Positions 59,633-64,000 of a DNA stretch of 64,000 nucleotides are shown here, piece by piece. The DNA lies in the NCBI GenBank assembly GCA_009193035.1, contig SWDT01000070.1, positions 1 through 64,000 on the forward strand, written 5' to 3'. The notes beneath the pieces were generated by a model, which saw only the letters and a list, made by a program, of their open reading frames with translations, was not told the DNA's origin and did no database searches. Position 1 is the first letter of the stretch, and every line of letters begins with the position of its first letter. Source of the stretch: Halicephalobus mephisto. Lineage: Eukaryota > Nematoda > Chromadorea > Rhabditida > Panagrolaimidae. The position numbers were made by a program, and so were the translations under genes.

Positions 59633-62600
59633 TTATCCAGTTCCGGTGAAATTTTTTTGTTCACAAGGAAGATCGGCCTGAGCGACGCTTTTGAAACTGC
59701 TTCTGATGATTCTTCCGTTTGGTTGTTGCAAAGCACGAATAGGAACCATTTTTTCCTCAACTTCTTCCTCTGATTTTGTTCGTTTTAAATCACGCCATTT
59801 GTCGAGTTGAGCAGAACTGACGGGAACGGCGGATCTGAAGACGATCCACTTGACGGTTTCTCTGAAAGGTTCGATGGTTTCAGATCCGTCATAAATCCAG
59901 AATTCTTTGTTTTTTTCAGGACCTGGAATCATGCTAGAAAATTTAAATCCAGCAAGTCCGGATTCCGTTCCTGCGTAGTTGACGTGACTAAGAACATTGT
60001 TCAAAGAAATCAAGTTGAAATTGTCGTCGTGGGATTCGTTCAAAAAAACACACAACGCCAAAATTCCGTTCGGTTGTTTCGCGGCGAGATCCAGATTCAA
60101 GTATTTCAGATTTCTGTGGATAAAGTGGATTTCTCCGGCGTATCCGACCCCTCCTACAGTATGTTCACTTCCATTCATAGGCTCTGTTCCCCAGTGGAAT
60201 TCTACAGTATCCAAATGGAACTGTTCGTCAGACAAGAAGGAGACGGTCAAGTCGACGTTCGCTCCCTCGGGGTACTTAATCTGGAGACACGATCCAATGT
60301 TCTTCACTGTTAGTTGACAAGTCTCATCGTAATTAATTCTAAAAATTTAAAATTGAACAAAAAATAATTTTAAATTTTTTATCGATTTTTTTGCAGGAAA
60401 TGCAAAATTTAGTTTTCCAGGTCTTTGAAAAACTTGACGGGCCAGTTTACCCATTCAAGTTGAAAGCTTTCAAAAAACGAATCTTTTTTCTTTTTGTTAT
60501 TGTCCGAATTCAGAAGGTCCTGTGGGACCACCACTGGCATCCGCATTAGGCAAAAAGTCACTGAAACATGAACCTCGCAAGTTTCCTCCAGAAATGTCAA
60601 CAAAAATTTTGAAATGAAATTGGTTTTAACTGGTCTAGAAATAAAATCAATTTAAAAAAATTCATAAATCATTAAAAATAAAAATTGAAATTACTTGAAT
60701 TTTTAAAATTATTCAAAAGGATGTTTAAGATTTGTTTAAAAAACTAGTGACGTAAGCAACACGGAGTTGAGATAACTCAGGAGCTGAATAGACGGATTAC
60801 GGATTCACAATGCCAAAGATCAATGTCCATTTCCCAGGGCGATATGACGCTTGAGTAGATGTGGGCTTGTGAAAGTAACAGAGAATAGTTTACCAAAGTA
60901 TTGGTTTCCAGAGGATGAAATTTTATAGGGTAGTAAAAGAGTTCATAGGATTTAAATTAGTTTTTCTTGTTTTATTGAATTATCAATTAGAAGCGTTTAA
61001 ATAGAAAATAAAAATCTGGCCAGTTTGTGCGTGATTCAGTGGTTAGGTAAATTGACTGTAAATCGGAAGACTCAAGGTTCAAATCCAGGTTCGGCCTGGA
61101 GGACCTGTTACTCCTTAAGGTTGTTGGTTCCTGGTCCCTATGGTGATGCCTATCTAGTTTAGACCCCCCGATTGTTTTACACAACTTCTAAAAATCCACA
61201 AAAAGTTCCAAGACTAAAAAAAATTTCCTAACAAGGGATTTCCCGATACATCGAATTGCGTTTTTGAATAGCCCTTTGAAAAATAGACAACCAAGATACC
61301 ACATCGGAAAATACATGCATCATCCGCTTGGGCATGGAGGGAATTTCTAATAAATAATTAGTAAGTTTGTGATGTTTGTTAACATAAATGATATTTTTCG
61401 CAATGTTTAAAAATTCTGTAATTTTTTCGAAATTCTGTAAAAATGACCAAAGTTCAAAAATATTGAATTTTTTGAATTCTTTATTGAAATAAATTTCTCA
61501 AAAATGTTAAAAGCCATGTTTACAGTTTTCCATTCATTCCATTTTGGAGAAATTTTCACAAAAAACGTCAACCAAGGACCACTTTTGACGAATTCCTCTT
61601 GAAATTTTGCCAGTTATGTACTTTGTTTTTTGTCGGATGTCGTTATATAAATAACCAAACTACGGATTTTTAGAGGATTTTGTCGCGACATTAAGCGTAG
61701 CGAGAAAGGAGCGATCGTTCAGGAGAAACGATTCTGCTCCCAGGAATGGAATGGAAGAGGTCGCTCTCGTAGCTTAAGAGAAAAAGCACTTGCCCGGATA
61801 GCAAGATGATGCGAATTCAATGCCTGCCGAGAGACGTTTTTCCTTCCATATTAGTTTCAGACTAGAGGAGGCCAGATCTAGTTTTCCGACAGATTTCGAG
61901 ATAATTAATCTTGAGTCAAAATGAAAGTGAAAATATTGGATTTTTTATATATCAGCAAAACCCAGCAAAAATAGGACAATTGACATTTAATGTTTTCAAT
62001 TACAGTATACTAGTCCATTTTTAATACAAAAAGTTTCGTTTCAGGACCAAGTGAAAAAATTTTTCGATATATTAGTGTGTAAAAAAAGTAATAATAATAT
62101 TACAACAAAAATCCCAAAATTCCCCAGGTTACAGTACACTGGTTAAATGAAGTGCAGGGACTTTCGTTACAAGACCAAATGAAAAATTAAATAATATTAA
62201 AGTTTTTTAATATATCGATAAATTTCAAAAAAGCAATAATAAAACAAAAAATGTCCCAAAATTCCCCAACTTACAGTACACCGGTTAATTGATGCACAGG
62301 GACTTTGGTTTTGAAATTCCATGAAAAAATAAAAAGATATAAAGTTCGTTTGATATATCAATAATGTATATAAATGAAAAATTAGAATTATCTTACATAA
62401 TTTCGAAAGTATGTTGCAAAAAATAAAAAATAACATAAACAAGTTGTTAGTGAAACCCTCTAATCGGTCTTATTTCGCACTTCGTCGATGGAATCACAGC
62501 GCAACTGATACTCAAGATTCTTAGTTGACAGTACACCAGTCAATTGGTGTACAGTTTTTCGTTTTGGGATTCTGTTTTTCGGATTAAGTGCCTTGGGCAG

Positions 62601-62873
62601 GGGAGTTTGGATTTCATAATTACAGTAAACTTACGTAAAAACTGCGTTTTCCAAAGCAGGATCGAAGGCGGTGATGGGGGGCAGAAGGTCGATGGGGCTC
62701 TGCTGTCGGTTGGCGTTGACCTGGAGGATCTTCCCCAAGGTGTCCAATTGCTGGGTGCATTTGTTCAAAACAGGAACCAAGTTTTGTTTAGCTTTATTAG
62801 CTTGTTCAACAACGGAATTTATCTGAGGCTTAAGTTCCTGGAATTTGGCAGAAAGTTGACCCAAGAAAGCCAT
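59633..62873 (-). CDS. alpha-carbonic anhydrase-related protein (probably not catalytic)
   Basis: Exons 62873-62635 and 60338-59633 joined across a 2.3-kb intron; 314 residues. The split CA fold rejoins exactly: exon 1 ends QQSPIDLLPPITAFDPALENAVFT and exon 2 continues INYDETCQLTVKN, as in alpha-CAs. Next come EFHWGTEPMNGSEHTVGGVGYAGEIHFIH and later the SAVPVSSAQLDKWRDL end. The zinc triad is broken: the usual HFHWG reads EFHWG, so the first zinc His is Glu. The other two (EFH and GEIH) remain. It therefore belongs with the CA-related proteins rather than active enzymes. There is no signal peptide; the first 50 residues are a helical, coiled-coil-like segment. A TTTTTTTTCAG leader acceptor lies about 35 bp before the ATG. 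Confidence 0.85.
61026..61105 (+). repeat. degenerate tRNA-derived sequence (Tyr-like)
   Basis: It has an A-box-like GATTCAGTGGTTAGG, an anticodon-loop-like CTGTAAA (GTA, Tyr) and a B box GGTTCAAATCC. The T stem pairs at only three of five positions and the acceptor stem is not found. Probably a tRNA relic or SINE head inside the carbonic-anhydrase-related gene's intron. Confidence 0.4.
61763..61834 (+). repeat. tRNA-like cloverleaf / SINE head
   Basis: 72 nt that fold as a tRNA: acceptor GCTCTCG with CGAGAGA (6 of 7 pairs), D stem GCTT/AAGC (4/4), anticodon stem CTTGC/GCAAG (5/5) around loop CCGGATA, 5-nt variable loop and T arm with loop TTCAATG (3/5). TAGCTTAAGAG is a full A-box match. 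The anticodon position reads GGA, but base 33 is C and the D loop lacks GG. A working tRNA is therefore unlikely, and a tRNA-derived SINE or pseudogene is more likely. Confidence 0.5.
61940..62600. repeat. diverged tandem repeat in the CA-related intron
   Basis: About four units of 150-170 bp, each with TTACAGTACACCGGTTAA-like and TTTCGTTTCAGGACCA-like phrases followed by GATATATYA. Copies lie near 61990, 62130, 62270 and 62530. Confidence 0.6.
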
Positions 62874-64000
62874 TTTCCGGATTCGAGGAAATTTTCAAAA
62901 TTGTTCCTGAAAAAAAATTTTAAAAATAAAAAGGGACAATTTTTAAGTTTAAAATTGGTGTTTTTTGAAAGCAATAAATAGGACCGAGGAATCGCCAAAT
63001 GAGGCCACTTACTGAAGTTGGAAATTTTTGGTTTCTGGAAAAGGAATAAAATTCAAAAAACGATTTATCACCAGATTACAAACAAAGCCCTAAGGGCAAA
63101 AACAGGAATTTATCCACAAAGAAACAAAAAATTTTCATTTTTTTAAATAAAAATTTTACAGAATTTAAAATTTAATAAAAATTAAAATTTTATTGAATTT
63201 AGAATTTAATAAAAATTAAAATTTTATACAATTTTATAGAATTTAGAATTTAGTAAAATTTTTAAACATTTTATAAAATTAAAAAAAAATTTTCTATTTT
63301 CTCCTATACTACTTTTTGGAGTTTTCTACAATTTTAGGATAAGGAAAAAAATTCTTCTATTTCCACCTTTCGTACTTTTTAGAATTTCTAAGATTACAGA
63401 AAAAAAGGAAGTTCTTTTTTCTCCTTTACTACTTTTTACTTTTTTACAATTTTAAAACGGAGAAGAAAATTTTCTTATTTTTTCTTTTAGTACTTTTTAG
63501 AATTTCCAAAATTATGAAAAAAAATTTTAAAATTTTTACAATTTCAAATAAAAATTTTTTTGGATTTTTTGTTTTTTGAAAATTTCCAGAATTAAAAAAA
63601 AAGAATTTCCTTAATCTGCCCTCTGGTATTTTCGGAATTTCAGAATTTCCAAAAAAACAGTAATTTTGTCGATTTTCAGAATTTCGAGGAAAATAAATTT
63701 TTTTAATTTTATTTTTCTCAAAAAATTAAAAAATCGAAAATTTTCTAAAATATTCGAAAATAAAAAACATCTTTGTTTTTTTCAAAGCAGACAGAAACTG
63801 AATAATTGAAAAGTCCGGAATAAATAAAAAAATTCGTTAAATTTAAAAAAATATTTTTATTCAAATTTCGAAAGACTTATTTTTTGTTTTTTTCGAATAA
63901 AGTAATTTTTCAAAAAAGAAAAATTTGAAACAAAAAATTCAAAAAAGATAATAATCCTTTTCCGGCTTCTAAAACCTCCCTTAATTACTGTACAAAAATC
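62874..64000. other. AT-rich right end
   Basis: 5' flank of the CA-related gene, then runs of AAATTTTA-type low-complexity sequence. No gene seen. Confidence 0.5.

Noticed and set aside
60409..60603. Possible extra exon of the CA-related gene
   Set aside because: Exon 1 joins exon 2 in phase across the CA fold without it, and it resembles nothing in the family.

Overview
The window looks like nuclear DNA from a nematode, probably a relative of Caenorhabditis but not assignable to species. It is AT-rich. Most introns are about 40-55 bp and end in TTTCAG-like acceptors. Spliced-leader acceptor sites sit just before many start codons, and one exact copy of the nematode SL1 leader is present. 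Gene content fits: a cuticle collagen, two srx-type chemoreceptors, three oac-type O-acyltransferases, a CHK/DUF1679 kinase-like cluster and a divergent nuclear hormone receptor. I built the exon models by hand from splice sites and checked reading phase across every junction.

Layout. 1-12.4 kb: three oac genes (the first cut by the window edge and frameshifted), with a nuclear-receptor-like gene between the first two. 12.4-16.4 kb: a gene-poor stretch with an SL-RNA-like sequence and an intact gag ORF of BEL/Pao type without pol. 16.5-25.9 kb: a segment bounded by two inverted copies (about 550 bp) of the 3' end of tdc-1. It carries two related P-loop GTPase genes that look like one operon, plus a 66-residue orphan gene. 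25.9-32.8 kb: conserved housekeeping and neuronal genes, namely tdc-1 (tyrosine decarboxylase), PIG-T (GPI transamidase subunit) and vps-36 (ESCRT-II). 34.1-42.7 kb: three CHK kinase-like genes, two of them a recent, partly homogenised duplication. 42.7-56.6 kb: repeat-rich DNA with a cuticle collagen and two srx receptors in opposite orientations, surrounded by MITE-like elements, satellites and telomere-like repeats. 56.7-62.9 kb: CTP synthase and a carbonic-anhydrase-related gene, both on the minus strand.

Most genes are independent, as is usual in nematodes. The exceptions are the GTPase pair, whose 124-bp spacer has a poly(A) signal, a stem-loop, a U-rich tract and a trans-splice acceptor, and the tandem families (oac, CHK, srx). 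The best candidate for something undescribed is the GTPase operon inside the inverted tdc-1 duplication. Second come the two SL sequences, one of which resembles a variant SL RNA gene.
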